Made by a program: the position numbers and the translations under genes | Notes under the pieces: model-generated | What the model saw: only the letters and a program-made list of their open reading frames with translations | Databases searched by the model: none | Told to the model about the DNA's origin: nothing | Shown: positions 38,942 to 48,635 of the stretch, piece by piece | How the letters are laid out: each line of letters opens with the position of its first letter | Position numbering within the stretch: position 1 is the first letter of the stretch | DNA from: Aidingimonas lacisalsi | GTDB lineage: Bacteria > Pseudomonadota > Gammaproteobacteria > Pseudomonadales > Halomonadaceae | NCBI RefSeq assembly: GCF_008079445.1 | Contig: NZ_VRYH01000006.1 | Location: forward strand, 62,001 to 126,000 | Length of the DNA: 64,000 bases | Reading direction: 5' to 3'

Positions 38942-40282
38942 ATGACTCAGGCATTTGATGCCGCTGCACAACAGGCACTGCTCGAATCGCGTGCTGAGGC
39001 TGCTCTGGATCAAGCCAGGCGGTTGGGAGCCGACGCCTGTGAGGTGGGGGCGAGTGTTGACCAGGGCGTGGATGTCAGTGTGCGTCTGGGCGAAGTGGAA
39101 AGCATCGAGCTGTCGCGGGATCAGGGTATTGCGGTGACAGTCTACGTCGGTAAGCGCAAGGGGAGCGCCTCTTCCTCGGATGCCGGTGAAGCATCGATTC
39201 GCGCCGCTGTCGAGCAGGCAATGGCCATAGCGCATTATACCGGTGACGATCCCGCCTCAGGGTTGGCCGACGCCGCATTGATGGCAAAGGAGATACCCGA
39301 TCTGGATGTCCATCACCCTTGGCCTCTGACTACCGACGAAGCCATCAACCATGCCTTGGCCTGCGAGACGGCAGGTCGCGAGGTGGCGGGGATCAGCAAC
39401 TCCGATGGAGCCAGCTTTTCCAGTGGAGAGGGTGTGCGTGTCTATGCCAATAGTCATGGTTTTCTGGGCAGTCAGCGGGGCAGCCAACACTCGCTGTCGT
39501 GTGTACTGATTGCGGAAGATCATCAAGGCATGCAACGCGATTACGATTACACCAGCGAACGGGATCCACGCAAGCTGCGTGAACCGGCCGAAGTGGGTGT
39601 GTCGGCGGCCGAGCGAGCCTTGAGCCGACTCGGTGCCACTCGCCCTGTCACAGGGCGTATGCCGGTAATGTTCGACCCCAGGCTGGCGAGTGGGCTGATA
39701 GGGCATTTGATGAGTGCGATTGCCGGAGGCGCCCTGTACCGCCAAGCCTCATTCCTGTGTGATGGGTTGGGTCAATCGCTGTTTCCCGAGTGGTTCACTC
39801 TCAAGGAGGTACCTCGGGAGCCGGGGGCCATTGCGAGCAGCGCGTTTGACAACGATGGTGTCTATACGCGCGATAATGTCTTCATTGAGAATGGCCGTCT
39901 TGCCAGCTATATGTTATCGGCTTACAGCGCTCGCCGCTTGGGTATGGAAACGACCGGCAACGCTGGCGGTGCACGTAACCTGCGTCTCCAGGCTCCTCTC
40001 GAATCGCGTGAATCCCTGCTGACGAAGATGGGATCCGGGGTGTTCGTGACTGAGCTGATGGGGCAGGGTGTCAATGGCGTGACAGGGGATTATTCACGTG
40101 GTGCAGCGGGGTTTTGGGTCGAAGACGGCAAGCTCCAGCATCCGGTTGAAGAGTTCACCATTGCAGGCAATCTGCGTGACATGTTCGCTGGATTGATGGG
40201 TGTTGGCGACGATACCGATACACGGGGCAGCATCCATTCCGGCAGTTGGTTGATAGAGGAAATGACAGTGGCTGGATCCTGA
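38942..40282 (+). CDS. pmbA: Metalloprotease-like partner PmbA/TldE
   Basis: A 446-residue homologue of TldE/PmbA, the non-metal-binding partner of TldD. It shares the U62 family architecture (VSVRLGEVESIELSRDQGIAV, FDPRLASGLIGHL, GNAGGARNLRLQ) but lacks the HExxxH motif seen in TldD, which is normal for this subunit. A ribosome-binding site, GAGGAG, precedes the ATG at 38942. It converges with npr, with only 14 bp between the stop codons. Confidence 0.94.
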   Translation: MTQAFDAAAQQALLESRAEAALDQARRLGADACEVGASVDQGVDVSVRLGEVESIELSRDQGIAVTVYVGKRKGSASSSDAGEASIRAAVEQAMAIAHYTGDDPASGLADAALMAKEIPDLDVHHPWPLTTDEAINHALACETAGREVAGISNSDGASFSSGEGVRVYANSHGFLGSQRGSQHSLSCVLIAEDHQGMQRDYDYTSERDPRKLREPAEVGVSAAERALSRLGATRPVTGRMPVMFDPRLASGLIGHLMSAIAGGALYRQASFLCDGLGQSLFPEWFTLKEVPREPGAIASSAFDNDGVYTRDNVFIENGRLASYMLSAYSARRLGMETTGNAGGARNLRLQAPLESRESLLTKMGSGVFVTELMGQGVNGVTGDYSRGAAGFWVEDGKLQHPVEEFTIAGNLRDMFAGLMGVGDDTDTRGSIHSGSWLIEEMTVAGS

Positions 40283-40296
40283 GGGCGGGATCTGCA

Positions 40297-40566
40297 CTAT
40301 GCGTCCTCATCGAATCGAGCGTTGAACAACGTTTCCAGTGCATCGAGAACCTGCTCGGCATCCTCGCCTTCTGCCAGGATGTCGAGCACCGAGCCGCATG
40401 GTGCCGCGAGCATCATGAGCGACATGACATTCGCGGCATCTGCATCGCGTCCTCGATGAGATACGATGACATGAGCTTGGTAGGGTTGGCAGCACTGTAC
40501 CAGTTTGGTTGCGGCTCGCGCATGTAGACCGCGCTTGTTGGCCAGGGTCAACTGACGAGTCGGCAT
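40297..40566 (-). CDS. npr: Nitrogen PTS phosphocarrier NPr (HPr family)
   Basis: An 89-residue HPr-like protein with the phosphorylatable H15 in NKRGLHARAATKL. It carries phosphate from EI-Ntr (PtsP) to EIIA-Ntr (PtsN), whose gene is nearby. The ATG at 40566 gives normal HPr length; a longer frame reads back through rapZ. It is the last gene of the rpoN-hpf-ptsN-rapZ-npr run, 2 bp after the rapZ stop, and is probably translationally coupled to it. Confidence 0.94.
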   Translation of the reverse strand: MPTRQLTLANKRGLHARAATKLVQCCQPYQAHVIVSHRGRDADAANVMSLMMLAAPCGSVLDILAEGEDAEQVLDALETLFNARFDEDA

Positions 40567-40568
40567 GC

Positions 40569-41489
40569 CTAGATCCCTTGATGTGACGAACTTTCCGTAG
40601 CAAGTGATGAGGTTCGGCTGATAGCAGTGTGAATGCCGAGTTCCCGGTGTCTCAAGCGAACGTCCGGGTACTGTTGGGCGAATGTCTGCGCGAGTCGTTC
40701 GGCGATATATACGGAGCGATGCTGTCCTCCGGTACAACCGATGGCGACGGTCATGTAACTGCGATGACTGGCCTGATAGGCAGGTAACCAGCGTTCGAGC
40801 CACTGTCGGATGTCTTCGACCATTGTCAGGACGTCCGGATAGCTCTCGAGGAATACGATAGTGTCAGCGTCTCGTCCGGTCGATTGTCGCAGCAATGGAT
40901 CCCAGTAGGGGTTGGGCAGGCAGCGAGTATCGAAGACATTGTCGGCATCCAGCGGTACCCCTCGTTTGAAGCCGAACGATTCGAAAGTCAGGGTCAGCTT
41001 GCTTGCCGAGTGCCGGGCCACTTGTTCTGTGATTCGGCCTCTCAAGTCGTGTACCGACAGTCCTGACGTGTCGATGACCAAGTCAGCGAGATCCCGAATT
41101 TCAGCCAGCGCCTTCTCTTCTGAATCGACGGCCTCCGCCAACGTCATATCGCTTTCTCGCGTCAAGGGATGGCGACGGCGTGTCGTTGAGAAACGCTCCA
41201 GGAGGGTCTTGGCCTCGGCTGTCAGGTAGACGATCTGGCAAGCGATGCCACGTTCATGCAAGGTGTCGAGCATGTCGGGAAATCGCTTGAGCGAGTCCGG
41301 CAGATTGCGTGCATCGATACTTACGGCGACAGATGCTTGCTTGCTGTCTCCGGCCTGAAGTTCATCCACCAGCGAGCCCAGTAGCATGGCAGGCAGATTG
41401 TCGATGGCATAGAACCCGATGTCTTCCAGCGCTTGGAGAGCGATCGATTTACCCGACCCAGAACGGCCACTGATGATCACGATCTGCAT
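40569..41489 (-). CDS. rapZ: RNase adapter protein RapZ
   Basis: A 306-residue RapZ/YvcJ-family protein with the N-terminal Walker A GRSGSGKS (8-15). Its C-terminal domain contains [20 protein letters not shown], the family hallmark. E. coli RapZ binds GlcN6P and targets the sRNA GlmZ to RNase E, so setting GlmS levels. The ATG at 41489 yields the conserved [15 protein letters not shown]; a longer frame is rejected. It lies 53 bp after ptsN. Confidence 0.94.
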   Translation of the reverse strand: MQIVIISGRSGSGKSIALQALEDIGFYAIDNLPAMLLGSLVDELQAGDSKQASVAVSIDARNLPDSLKRFPDMLDTLHERGIACQIVYLTAEAKTLLERFSTTRRRHPLTRESDMTLAEAVDSEEKALAEIRDLADLVIDTSGLSVHDLRGRITEQVARHSASKLTLTFESFGFKRGVPLDADNVFDTRCLPNPYWDPLLRQSTGRDADTIVFLESYPDVLTMVEDIRQWLERWLPAYQASHRSYMTVAIGCTGGQHRSVYIAERLAQTFAQQYPDVRLRHRELGIHTAISRTSSLATESSSHQGI

Positions 41490-41542
41490 GACAGCTCCTT
41501 TCTTATCGTCACGGGCAAGGTGATGCCTGCGGGCATGTCGAG

Positions 41543-42028
41543 TCAATCCGGCCGGGAGGATCCGTCGCCATGCCGTTGAATGGCCTCGATCAGTGTCTCA
41601 TGCAGTTGCTGCTGACTGGCACAATGACGCAGTTGGTGACGGGTATCCGCATCGTTCATGACCGAGGCGACCTGGGCTAGCAAGGCGAGGTGCGTATCGT
41701 CGGCTTCCTCAGGTACCAGCAGGACAAAGACCAGATCCACCGGATCTCCATCGACGGCATCGAAGTCAATGGGATCGTCCAGCTTGAGAAAGCCGGCAAC
41801 CGGAGCCTTGCAGTGAGGGCTGCGTGCATGGGGAATGGCGACGCCATTGCCGATTCCCGTACTGCCGAGCTTTTCACGTGCGATCAGGCGGCTGAAGACT
41901 TCCTGGCTATCCAGGCTAGGGGTGTTCTGAGCGATGAAAGTACTGAAGAACTCCAGTACGCGTTTTTTGCTGCCCCCGGTAACGTCGAAAAGGGTACGTT
42001 CCGGGGGGAGAATGGACGACAATGTCAT
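41543..42028 (-). CDS. ptsN: Nitrogen-regulatory EIIA component PtsN
   Basis: A 161-residue PTS EIIA-Ntr, the terminal phosphoacceptor of the nitrogen PTS, which influences K+ transport and stress responses in relatives. The phosphorylation-site histidine is H67 in GNGVAIPHARS. It lies 3 bp after hpf and upstream of rapZ-npr in the conserved rpoN cluster. Confidence 0.94.
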   Translation of the reverse strand: MTLSSILPPERTLFDVTGGSKKRVLEFFSTFIAQNTPSLDSQEVFSRLIAREKLGSTGIGNGVAIPHARSPHCKAPVAGFLKLDDPIDFDAVDGDPVDLVFVLLVPEEADDTHLALLAQVASVMNDADTRHQLRHCASQQQLHETLIEAIQRHGDGSSRPD

Positions 42029-42031
42029 GGT

Positions 42032-42340
42032 TCAGCGAGCGCCGGCGCCCTGAGCGCGGGCCTGGGCCTTTTCCTTGTGTTTGACTAGCTGGCGATCAAG
42101 CTTGTCGGCCAGCGCATCGATGGCTGCGTACATGTCACTGTCCTGGGCATCGGCATGCAGGTCTGCGCCGGCAGCGTGTAGCGTGCAAGCCGCTTGTTGA
42201 CGTTCCTTTTCGACGGATAATGTCACTTGAACCGTGGTGATATTGTCATAGTGGCGTTCCAGACGGGCGAGCTTCTCATTGACATAGTCACGCAGAGCAT
42301 CGGTCAGTTCGATGTGATGGCCGGTAAGATTGACTTGCAT
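42032..42340 (-). CDS. hpf: Ribosome hibernation promoting factor, short form
   Basis: A 102-residue HPF of the short gammaproteobacterial type, which dimerises or inactivates ribosomes in stationary phase. It shows MQVNLTGHHIELTDALRDYV and the central DMYAAIDALADKLDRQL segment, and has no long-form C-terminal dimerisation domain. The ATG at 42340 is preceded by CAGGAG. It lies 117 bp after rpoN and 3 bp before ptsN. Confidence 0.93.
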   Translation of the reverse strand: MQVNLTGHHIELTDALRDYVNEKLARLERHYDNITTVQVTLSVEKERQQAACTLHAAGADLHADAQDSDMYAAIDALADKLDRQLVKHKEKAQARAQGAGAR

Positions 42341-42457
42341 GGCACGCTCCTGTTCCTGCCGACGGATTTCACTTCGATTGTAACCCTTTTTGCCGTCCTG
42401 CAAACCCCCTGTCATACACGATTCCAGACATGGGGGCATGAGCTCGTTGTTTCGCTT

Positions 42458-43864
42458 TCATGACAGTCGCTTGCGCTCGCTCGAGGGGGGAATCCCCATC
42501 GCTTCTCTATACTTGGCGACCGTGCGCCGAGCGACCTGGATACCGTCATCGGCCAGTGCCTGCACCAGCTTGTTGTCAGATAGCGGCTTGCGTGGTGGCT
42601 CGTCACTGATGAGTTTCTTGATGCGTGCGCGAATCGCGGTACTGGAGTGAGCATCTCCGCCGTCATTGCCGACATGGCTGGAAAAGAAATACTTCAGTTC
42701 GAAAACGCCACGCGGGGTGTGGATGAATTTCTGGGTGGTGACACGCGAAATCGTCGATTCGTGCATGTCGACCGTCTGCGCAATATCGGCAAGCACCAGG
42801 GGTTTCATGGCTTCCTCGCCCCGTTCGAGAAAATCCATTTGTCGGGACATGATTTCACGTCCGACACGTAGCAGGGTGTCGTTACGGCTAGAGAGACTTT
42901 TCAGTAGCCAACGGGCTTCCTGCAAGTGCTGCTTCATGAAGGTGTTGTCATCACTCTTGTCGGCGCGCTTGATCATGGCCGCATAGTCGGGCTGGATGCG
43001 CATTTTCGGCAGGGCATCCGGGTTGAGTTCGATATGCCAACCGTCTTCGCGATGATAGGCGATCAAGTCGGGTATGACATAGTCATTCTGGCTGTCATCG
43101 AAGGCTTGTCCAGGGCGCGGATCCAGCCCGCGCACCAGCTCGATCACGGTGTCGAGTTGTGTATCGTCCAGCCTAAGCCGCCGCTTGAGGAGTTTGCGGT
43201 CATCCGATCCCAGTGCTTCGAGAAACTGTCGGACCAACCGTTTGGCCTGGGGGAGCAAGGGGGTGTCGTCGGGCAGTGTACCAAGCTGCAGCATGAGGCA
43301 TTCGCGAAGGTCGCGGGCGAACACGCCCGTAGGTTCGAACTGTTGTAGACGCAGCAGGACGTGCTCGATATCGGTTTGCTTGAGCCCGTTGAGTCCTTGT
43401 GCTCGAAGTCCTTCACCGATGTCATCGAGTCCATTGTCCAGATACCCGTTGCCGTCCACGGCGTCGATCAAGCTTTCGGCGATCTGGCGATCACGTCGAT
43501 CGAGATCGGTCATGGCCAGTTGCCAGCGCAAGTGGTCATGCAGGCTTTGACTGGTCGCATTACGATCGAAATCAGGCCCTTCGCTGGTACCTGTCGAGGA
43601 TGCCAGGTCCTGATAGGTGTCTGACCAATCACTATCGACGGTGAGCTCATCCGGAATCTCGGTCACCCAATCATCTTCTTGCGACTCGGCCACCTCCTGC
43701 TCGCTGAAGTCATCGTCGAGTTCGAGCATGGGGTTGGATTCCAGGGCTTGCTGGATTTCCTGTCGGAGGTCCAGTGTCGATAGTTGCAGCAGGGCAATGG
43801 CCTGCTGCAACTGTGGAGTCATGGTCAGTTGGGTACCGACACGGAGCTGCAACGAGGGTTTCAT
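42458..43864 (-). CDS. rpoN: RNA polymerase sigma-54 factor
   Basis: A 468-residue sigma-54. Its Gln/Leu-rich region I (LTMTPQLQQAIALLQLSTLDL) contacts activators. An acidic region II, the core-binding domain and the C-terminal HTH follow, ending in the RpoN box ARRTVAKYRE (445-454), which binds the -24 element. The ATG at 43864 gives the usual MKPSLQLR start; ATG-GCC precedes it in frame at 43870. No clear ribosome-binding site is visible. A 180 bp gap separates it from lptB, long enough for its own promoter. Confidence 0.96.
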   Translation of the reverse strand: MKPSLQLRVGTQLTMTPQLQQAIALLQLSTLDLRQEIQQALESNPMLELDDDFSEQEVAESQEDDWVTEIPDELTVDSDWSDTYQDLASSTGTSEGPDFDRNATSQSLHDHLRWQLAMTDLDRRDRQIAESLIDAVDGNGYLDNGLDDIGEGLRAQGLNGLKQTDIEHVLLRLQQFEPTGVFARDLRECLMLQLGTLPDDTPLLPQAKRLVRQFLEALGSDDRKLLKRRLRLDDTQLDTVIELVRGLDPRPGQAFDDSQNDYVIPDLIAYHREDGWHIELNPDALPKMRIQPDYAAMIKRADKSDDNTFMKQHLQEARWLLKSLSSRNDTLLRVGREIMSRQMDFLERGEEAMKPLVLADIAQTVDMHESTISRVTTQKFIHTPRGVFELKYFFSSHVGNDGGDAHSSTAIRARIKKLISDEPPRKPLSDNKLVQALADDGIQVARRTVAKYREAMGIPPSSERKRLS

Positions 43865-44044
43865 GGCCATAGCAAAAGGCATACATCGCTGACGTGGAAA
43901 ACGACACGTTATCCGGCTGTTGGCTACCTTGCAAGCCTGGATAGGCGAATTTGAAAGCAATAAACGTGCCGTGCGCAATTCTCATGCCATTAGCATGCTT
44001 ATTGACAGTAAATCATGATGTTGCCAAGTAAGCCTTGGAGTCGC

Positions 44045-44770
44045 TTACAGGCGGAAGTCGTCACCGAGGTAGACGTCACGCACTTGCTGGTTGGATAGGA
44101 TGGCTTCTGCATCACCATCAGCAATGATTTGGCCATCGCCGACGATATAGGCTCGATCACAGATGTCCAACGTCTCGCGCACGTTATGATCAGTGATCAA
44201 GACACCGATATGACGCCGGCGGAGTTCGCGGATGATTCCCTTGATCTCGCCCACCGAAATGGGATCGACACCGGCGAAAGGTTCGTCGAGCAGGATGAAA
44301 TCGGGTTCCGTGGCCAGAGCGCGCGCGATTTCGACACGACGGCGCTCGCCACCTGACAGGCTCATGCCGACGTTGTGCCGTATATGGGTGACATGGAACT
44401 CCTCGAGAAGTTGTTCGAGGCGCTCATGGCGGTGTGTGCGATCGAGGTCCTTGCGGGTTTCCAGAATGGCCATGATGTTGTCGGCGACCGACAGTTTGCG
44501 AAAGATCGAGGCCTCCTGGGGGAGGTAGCCGATACCTGCCCGTGCCCGTTCATGCATGGCGGCTGTCGACAAGTCACGCTCGTCAATGAAGACATGGCCG
44601 GCATCGGCCCTCACGAGGCCGACGATCATGTAGAAAGACGTGGTCTTGCCTGCTCCATTGGGACCCAGCAGACCGACGATCTGGCCTTGTTCGATGGTCA
44701 AGCTGATATCTTGAACCACACGACGGCGCTTATAGCTCTTGGCCAGGTGACTGGCGCGGAGAGTCTTCAT
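44045..44770 (-). CDS. lptB: LPS export ABC transporter ATPase LptB
   Basis: The 241-residue ATPase that drives extraction of LPS from the inner membrane with LptF, LptG and LptC. It has Walker [10 protein letters not shown], the [15 protein letters not shown] signature, Walker [14 protein letters not shown] and the H-loop LITDHNV. It lies 7 bp after lptA in the standard kdsC-lptC-lptA-lptB order. Confidence 0.97.
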   Translation of the reverse strand: MKTLRASHLAKSYKRRRVVQDISLTIEQGQIVGLLGPNGAGKTTSFYMIVGLVRADAGHVFIDERDLSTAAMHERARAGIGYLPQEASIFRKLSVADNIMAILETRKDLDRTHRHERLEQLLEEFHVTHIRHNVGMSLSGGERRRVEIARALATEPDFILLDEPFAGVDPISVGEIKGIIRELRRRHIGVLITDHNVRETLDICDRAYIVGDGQIIADGDAEAILSNQQVRDVYLGDDFRL

Positions 44771-44777
44771 TGACGAC

Positions 44778-45308
44778 CTACTGTTGTTCGGGGTTGAGCG
44801 TCATGTGAACGCGCTGGCTCTCATCGCTGCCTTCACGTTGCGAACGGGCTTGCACCTGGCGACGGTCGAGGAAGTATTCGACGAAAGCACCGCTGAACCG
44901 GTCCCGGGCCTGATGCAGTTCGGCATCGTCATACAATTCCACTCGCCGCTCGGCTGCGTGGTAGATCACGGTGTGCCCCCAACCTTTGACTACCGGTTCG
45001 TTCTCGGCTGGTTGCTGTTCGATGTAGGCGCGCTGGTCGTCACCGGTCGCGGTGACGCGGGAAACTTCCCCTGAATCATTGCGGAGAATCTCGACACGGT
45101 CACCGGTCAGCTTCATGCTGCCCTGCTGCATTTCGACCGCGCCGGTATAGACAGCCGTTCCTGCGCTGTCGTCGAGATCCAGTCGGTCGGCCGAGACTTC
45201 GATCGGGGCGCTGGCATCTCCTTCCAGGGCATATAGGGTCAAAGGCGTCGTGGCTAGGAGCGCACCGACAATCAGTTTGGCGAAAGTTGAAGCGAAGAGT
45301 CGCGTCAT
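44778..45308 (-). CDS. lptA: LPS periplasmic bridge protein LptA
   Basis: A 176-residue periplasmic protein with a Sec signal peptide ending near LTLYA. A beta-jellyroll OstA domain follows ([32 protein letters not shown]). LptA forms the protein bridge that carries LPS from LptC to LptD. Its start overlaps the lptC stop as ATGA, and lptB follows after 7 bp. Confidence 0.93.
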   Translation of the reverse strand: MTRLFASTFAKLIVGALLATTPLTLYALEGDASAPIEVSADRLDLDDSAGTAVYTGAVEMQQGSMKLTGDRVEILRNDSGEVSRVTATGDDQRAYIEQQPAENEPVVKGWGHTVIYHAAERRVELYDDAELHQARDRFSGAFVEYFLDRRQVQARSQREGSDESQRVHMTLNPEQQ

Positions 45309-45931
45309 GATCCTTGTTCCTCGGGGGCGGACGATGCACTCGCCTCGGGTGGGTGATGGCCGCGGACCTCATCGGTCAGGCGCATGCGGTTATCGTCGAA
45401 CCAGGCCTCGAAGCGTTCACCGCGAACACGTTGTGGCGGTTTTTGCAGCAGGGCTGGCGAATCACTCCATGCGTACCCGTCATCGATATCGACGTGCAGG
45501 GTATCGGTCTCGAGCTGCCACCCTTCATTGGGGGCAATGAGAGTGGCGTTTCCCTGTAAGGTCAACAGCTCGCTACCAGGTCCCAGCTTACCGGTGTCAC
45601 CGCTGCCAAGCCAAGTCCTGCCTTCGCTATCGAAGAAGCGGGCCTTGGGAGTCTCGCTGCGCGTCGTGTCGTCATTCGGCGTATGGACCAGGCGTGGCGT
45701 TTTCAGCCGTTGATGGGGTGTGCCTTCGGCATCGAAACGCGTCATGGTCACGCCTTCCAGGTAGTAATCGGGCTCGCCGGTATCGCCTGTTGGCACGGGC
45801 CCCGGAGACCGGTCATCGCGCTGTTCTATCAATGCCAGGATGATGCCCAGGGCAACGATCAACAGACCCACCCATAGCTTGGCGGGCGGTTTGGGTAGGC
45901 GAAGCGTCATAGTGGGAGTCCGTTTCAGCAT
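45305..45931 (-). CDS. lptC: LPS export membrane protein LptC
   Basis: A bitopic protein of 208 residues with one N-terminal membrane segment (LWVGLLIVALGIILALI) and a periplasmic jellyroll domain (PDYYLEGVTMTRFDAEGTP onward). It docks LptA to the LptB2FG complex. The start at 45931 overlaps kdsC by 7 bp; a second ATG at 45910 (MTLRLPKPP) is equally possible. Its stop overlaps lptA. Confidence 0.9.
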   Translation of the reverse strand: MLKRTPTMTLRLPKPPAKLWVGLLIVALGIILALIEQRDDRSPGPVPTGDTGEPDYYLEGVTMTRFDAEGTPHQRLKTPRLVHTPNDDTTRSETPKARFFDSEGRTWLGSGDTGKLGPGSELLTLQGNATLIAPNEGWQLETDTLHVDIDDGYAWSDSPALLQKPPQRVRGERFEAWFDDNRMRLTDEVRGHHPPEASASSAPEEQGS

Positions 45932-46482
45932 TCGGTACTGGAATACGTCGTGAGCAAGCCAGGCCAGTTTCCCATGGCGGCCAGCAAATTGTCACAGATG
46001 TCACGAACGGCACCATGTCCTCCGTGACGTTCGGTCACCCAGTCGGCGTGCTCACGGACATAAACAGGCGCATTGGGAACACTGATACCCAGTCCTGCCT
46101 GCTGGATAGCGCTCAGGTCTGGCAGGTCATCGCCCGCATATGACGCTTGATCCAGCGAGAGGCCAAGTTGTCGACAAAGCGCTTCCAGAGCGGCCAGTTT
46201 ATCGTCGCGTCCTTGATGTACGTGCGCGATGCCAAGTGCCGTAGCACGTTGGCTGACCATGGGAGAGGTCCTGCCAGTGATCAGCGCGACCTCGATGCCC
46301 GCTTGCTGCACCAGTTTGATCCCCAGGCCATCCTGTGTATGAAATGCTTTGATTTCGACACCATCCGCCTGGAAATAGAGCTGGCCGTCGGTCAGCACGC
46401 CGTCGACATCCAGTGCCAGCACGCGAATACGGCGTGCGCGGTCGATCAGCGTGGCATCATCAAGCAAGGATGCAGAGGGCAT
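45925..46482 (-). CDS. kdsC: Kdo-8-phosphate phosphatase KdsC
   Basis: A 185-residue HAD-family phosphatase that removes phosphate from Kdo-8-P in LPS core synthesis. The HAD motif LALDVDGVLTDG provides D25 and D27, and ITGRTSPMVSQRA and the YAGDDLPDL motif are the other catalytic segments. It lies 9 bp after kdsD and overlaps lptC. Confidence 0.95.
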   Translation of the reverse strand: MPSASLLDDATLIDRARRIRVLALDVDGVLTDGQLYFQADGVEIKAFHTQDGLGIKLVQQAGIEVALITGRTSPMVSQRATALGIAHVHQGRDDKLAALEALCRQLGLSLDQASYAGDDLPDLSAIQQAGLGISVPNAPVYVREHADWVTERHGGHGAVRDICDNLLAAMGNWPGLLTTYSSTEC

Positions 46483-46491
46483 CTGGACTCC

Positions 46492-47472
46492 TTAAATGAC
46501 TCCGCTGCTGAGCAGGTCATGCATGTGTAGGGCACCGATAGGGCGTTCATCGTCATCGACGACGGCGAGTGCGGTGATGCGATTGTCTTCCATGATACGG
46601 ACGGCTTCCGCCGCCAGGGTATCGGGTGCGATGCGTTTGCCGGGACGCGTCATGACCTCGTCAACGACCAGGGTTCTCAGGTCGTGATGTTGATCCAGGG
46701 TTCGGCGCAGATCTCCGTCGGTATAGACACCTTCCAGCCGCCCCTCGGTATCGGTCACACAGGTGAAACCGAGTCCTTTGTTGGTGATTTCCAGTAGTGC
46801 ATCGCGAAGCGGGCTACCCAGGGTGACTTGCGGCAAGCGTTCTCCTTGATGCATGAGGTCGGAAACGCGGAGTAGCAGGCGCCGCCCCAGAGAGCCGCCA
46901 GGGTGCGAGAGAGCAAATTCTTCGGCAGTGAATCCCCTGGCTTCGAGCAGGGCCACGGCCAGTGCGTCACCCAGTGCGAGCGAAGCGGTCGTCGACGACG
47001 TCGGCGCAAGGTCGAGAGGGCAGGCCTCGCGGGCGACCCCTGCATCCAGGTGGGCGTCGGCATGAGCGGCGAGTGTCGAGCCACGACGGCCGGTCATGCT
47101 GATCAGAGGGGTGCCCATGCGCTTCAGTAATGGCAATAAAGCGGTGACCTCACTGGTTTCGCCGGAGTTCGACAGGGCGAGGACGATGTCGCCGGGAGTG
47201 ATCATTCCCAGATCCCCGTGGCTTGCTTCGCCGGGGTGAACGAAAAAAGCGGGGGTACCGGTGCTGGCCAGCGTGGCGGCGATCTTGCCTCCGATATGGC
47301 CGGATTTACCCATGCCTGTCACGATGACGCGCCCGGTGCAGCCGAGGATCAATCGGCACGCCTGATCGAAATCGTCGTTCAGGCGGGGGATCAAGGCGCC
47401 GATGGCATCCTGCTCGAGCTGCAGGGTCCGTTGAGCACTATGGCGAAAAGAGGAGTCTGTTTCGGTTGTCAT
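46492..47472 (-). CDS. kdsD: Arabinose-5-phosphate isomerase KdsD
   Basis: A 326-residue enzyme that converts ribulose-5-phosphate to arabinose-5-phosphate, the first step of Kdo synthesis. A SIS domain (VTGMGKSGHIGGKIAATLASTG, then LSNSGETSEV) is followed by two CBS domains. The ATG at 47472 gives a length close to E. coli KdsD; an in-frame TTG at 47508 is also possible. It lies between yrbG and kdsC. Confidence 0.95.
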   Translation of the reverse strand: MTTETDSSFRHSAQRTLQLEQDAIGALIPRLNDDFDQACRLILGCTGRVIVTGMGKSGHIGGKIAATLASTGTPAFFVHPGEASHGDLGMITPGDIVLALSNSGETSEVTALLPLLKRMGTPLISMTGRRGSTLAAHADAHLDAGVAREACPLDLAPTSSTTASLALGDALAVALLEARGFTAEEFALSHPGGSLGRRLLLRVSDLMHQGERLPQVTLGSPLRDALLEITNKGLGFTCVTDTEGRLEGVYTDGDLRRTLDQHHDLRTLVVDEVMTRPGKRIAPDTLAAEAVRIMEDNRITALAVVDDDERPIGALHMHDLLSSGVI

Positions 47473-47510
47473 GACGTCAATTCTTGCCTGTCCAGAAGGA
47501 TTGCTCAAGG

Positions 47511-48464
47511 TTACGAGGGCATGAGCGGAGTGCCGGTGTGAATCAATACACCAAGATAGACGAAATACGTGACTGCGAGCGCGGCTCCCGGGAGTCGTCC
47601 CAGACTGTTGTGGCGTTGCCAGAGCAGTATGGCGCCTAGGGCCAGGGTCAGCGCAAGCATGACGGGAAAGTCGCGGTTTGCTGCGGCTGCGTCCGTTGTG
47701 CCAGGGGCCAGCAGTCCGGGAATGGGCATGACGACCAGCATGTTGAACAGGTTGGAGCCGATGACGTTGCCAATGGCAATGTCGTGATGGTTCTTCATTG
47801 CGCTGGCGATGCAGGCGGCCAGCTCGGGCAGGCTGGTGCCAATGGCGACGATCGTCAGTCCGATCACCAGCTCGCTGACGCCGAACCTCGTTGCGATCTC
47901 GATGGCCCCCCAGACCAGGGCGCGGGATCCCAGTACCAGAATCCCGAGCGAGGCTACTGTCCAGAGTAGCGCAGCGTTCAGCGTCATATCGGGAATGTCG
48001 CCGCCCCCGGCCTCGTCGAGACTATCGGCTTGAATCAACCACCAGAGGCTGAATGTCAGCAAGGCGAGCAGCAGTAGGGCATCGCTAAGGCCAAGGTGTT
48101 CGTTGGCAAGCGTATACCCAGCCAGTCCGGTAGCCCCCAATAAGAGCGGTAGTTCCCGGCGTACGATGGAGAAACGAATGGGAATGGGGGCGACCAACGC
48201 CGTGATGCCCAGAACCAGACCGATGTTGGCTATGTTGGACCCTAGAGCATTACCGACGGCTAGCCCGGGAGAGTTATCCAATGAGGCCATGACCGACACG
48301 ACGATTTCCGGCGCGGAAGTGCCTAGTGCTACTAGCGTCATGCCAATCAGCATGGGGCTCATGCCGGCTCGGTGAGCCGTGGCGGCCGCGGCACCCACGA
48401 AGCGGTCGGCGCTCCAGAGCAAGGCGACCAGCCCTGCCAACATGCTGAATAGGGCAAGTAGCAT
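47511..48464 (-). CDS. yrbG: Inner-membrane Ca2+/Na+ exchanger family protein YrbG
   Basis: A 317-residue CaCA-family antiporter with about ten membrane segments and two inverted repeats. The alpha-1 motif GTSAPEIVVS pairs with GNALGSNIANI, and the alpha-2 motif GTSLPELAACI with GNVIGSNLFNM. It is located as in E. coli, upstream of kdsD and divergent from mlaF. The transported ions are inferred from family only. Confidence 0.92.
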   Translation of the reverse strand: MLLALFSMLAGLVALLWSADRFVGAAAATAHRAGMSPMLIGMTLVALGTSAPEIVVSVMASLDNSPGLAVGNALGSNIANIGLVLGITALVAPIPIRFSIVRRELPLLLGATGLAGYTLANEHLGLSDALLLLALLTFSLWWLIQADSLDEAGGGDIPDMTLNAALLWTVASLGILVLGSRALVWGAIEIATRFGVSELVIGLTIVAIGTSLPELAACIASAMKNHHDIAIGNVIGSNLFNMLVVMPIPGLLAPGTTDAAAANRDFPVMLALTLALGAILLWQRHNSLGRLPGAALAVTYFVYLGVLIHTGTPLMPS

Positions 48465-48635
48465 CGAAGGATGTCACCTGTTTGCTAGGAAAAGAGGCCA
48501 CATTAAACGTTTTCGACTCTCTGAGTGCAAGGTGGATTCCCTCACTTGGCATGCATGCAGCGCATGACGAAAGCTGGCGGGCGAGGGGGTGGTTAAGATA
48601 CGATGTTCGATAATTTGATGGCGGGAGGTGGATCC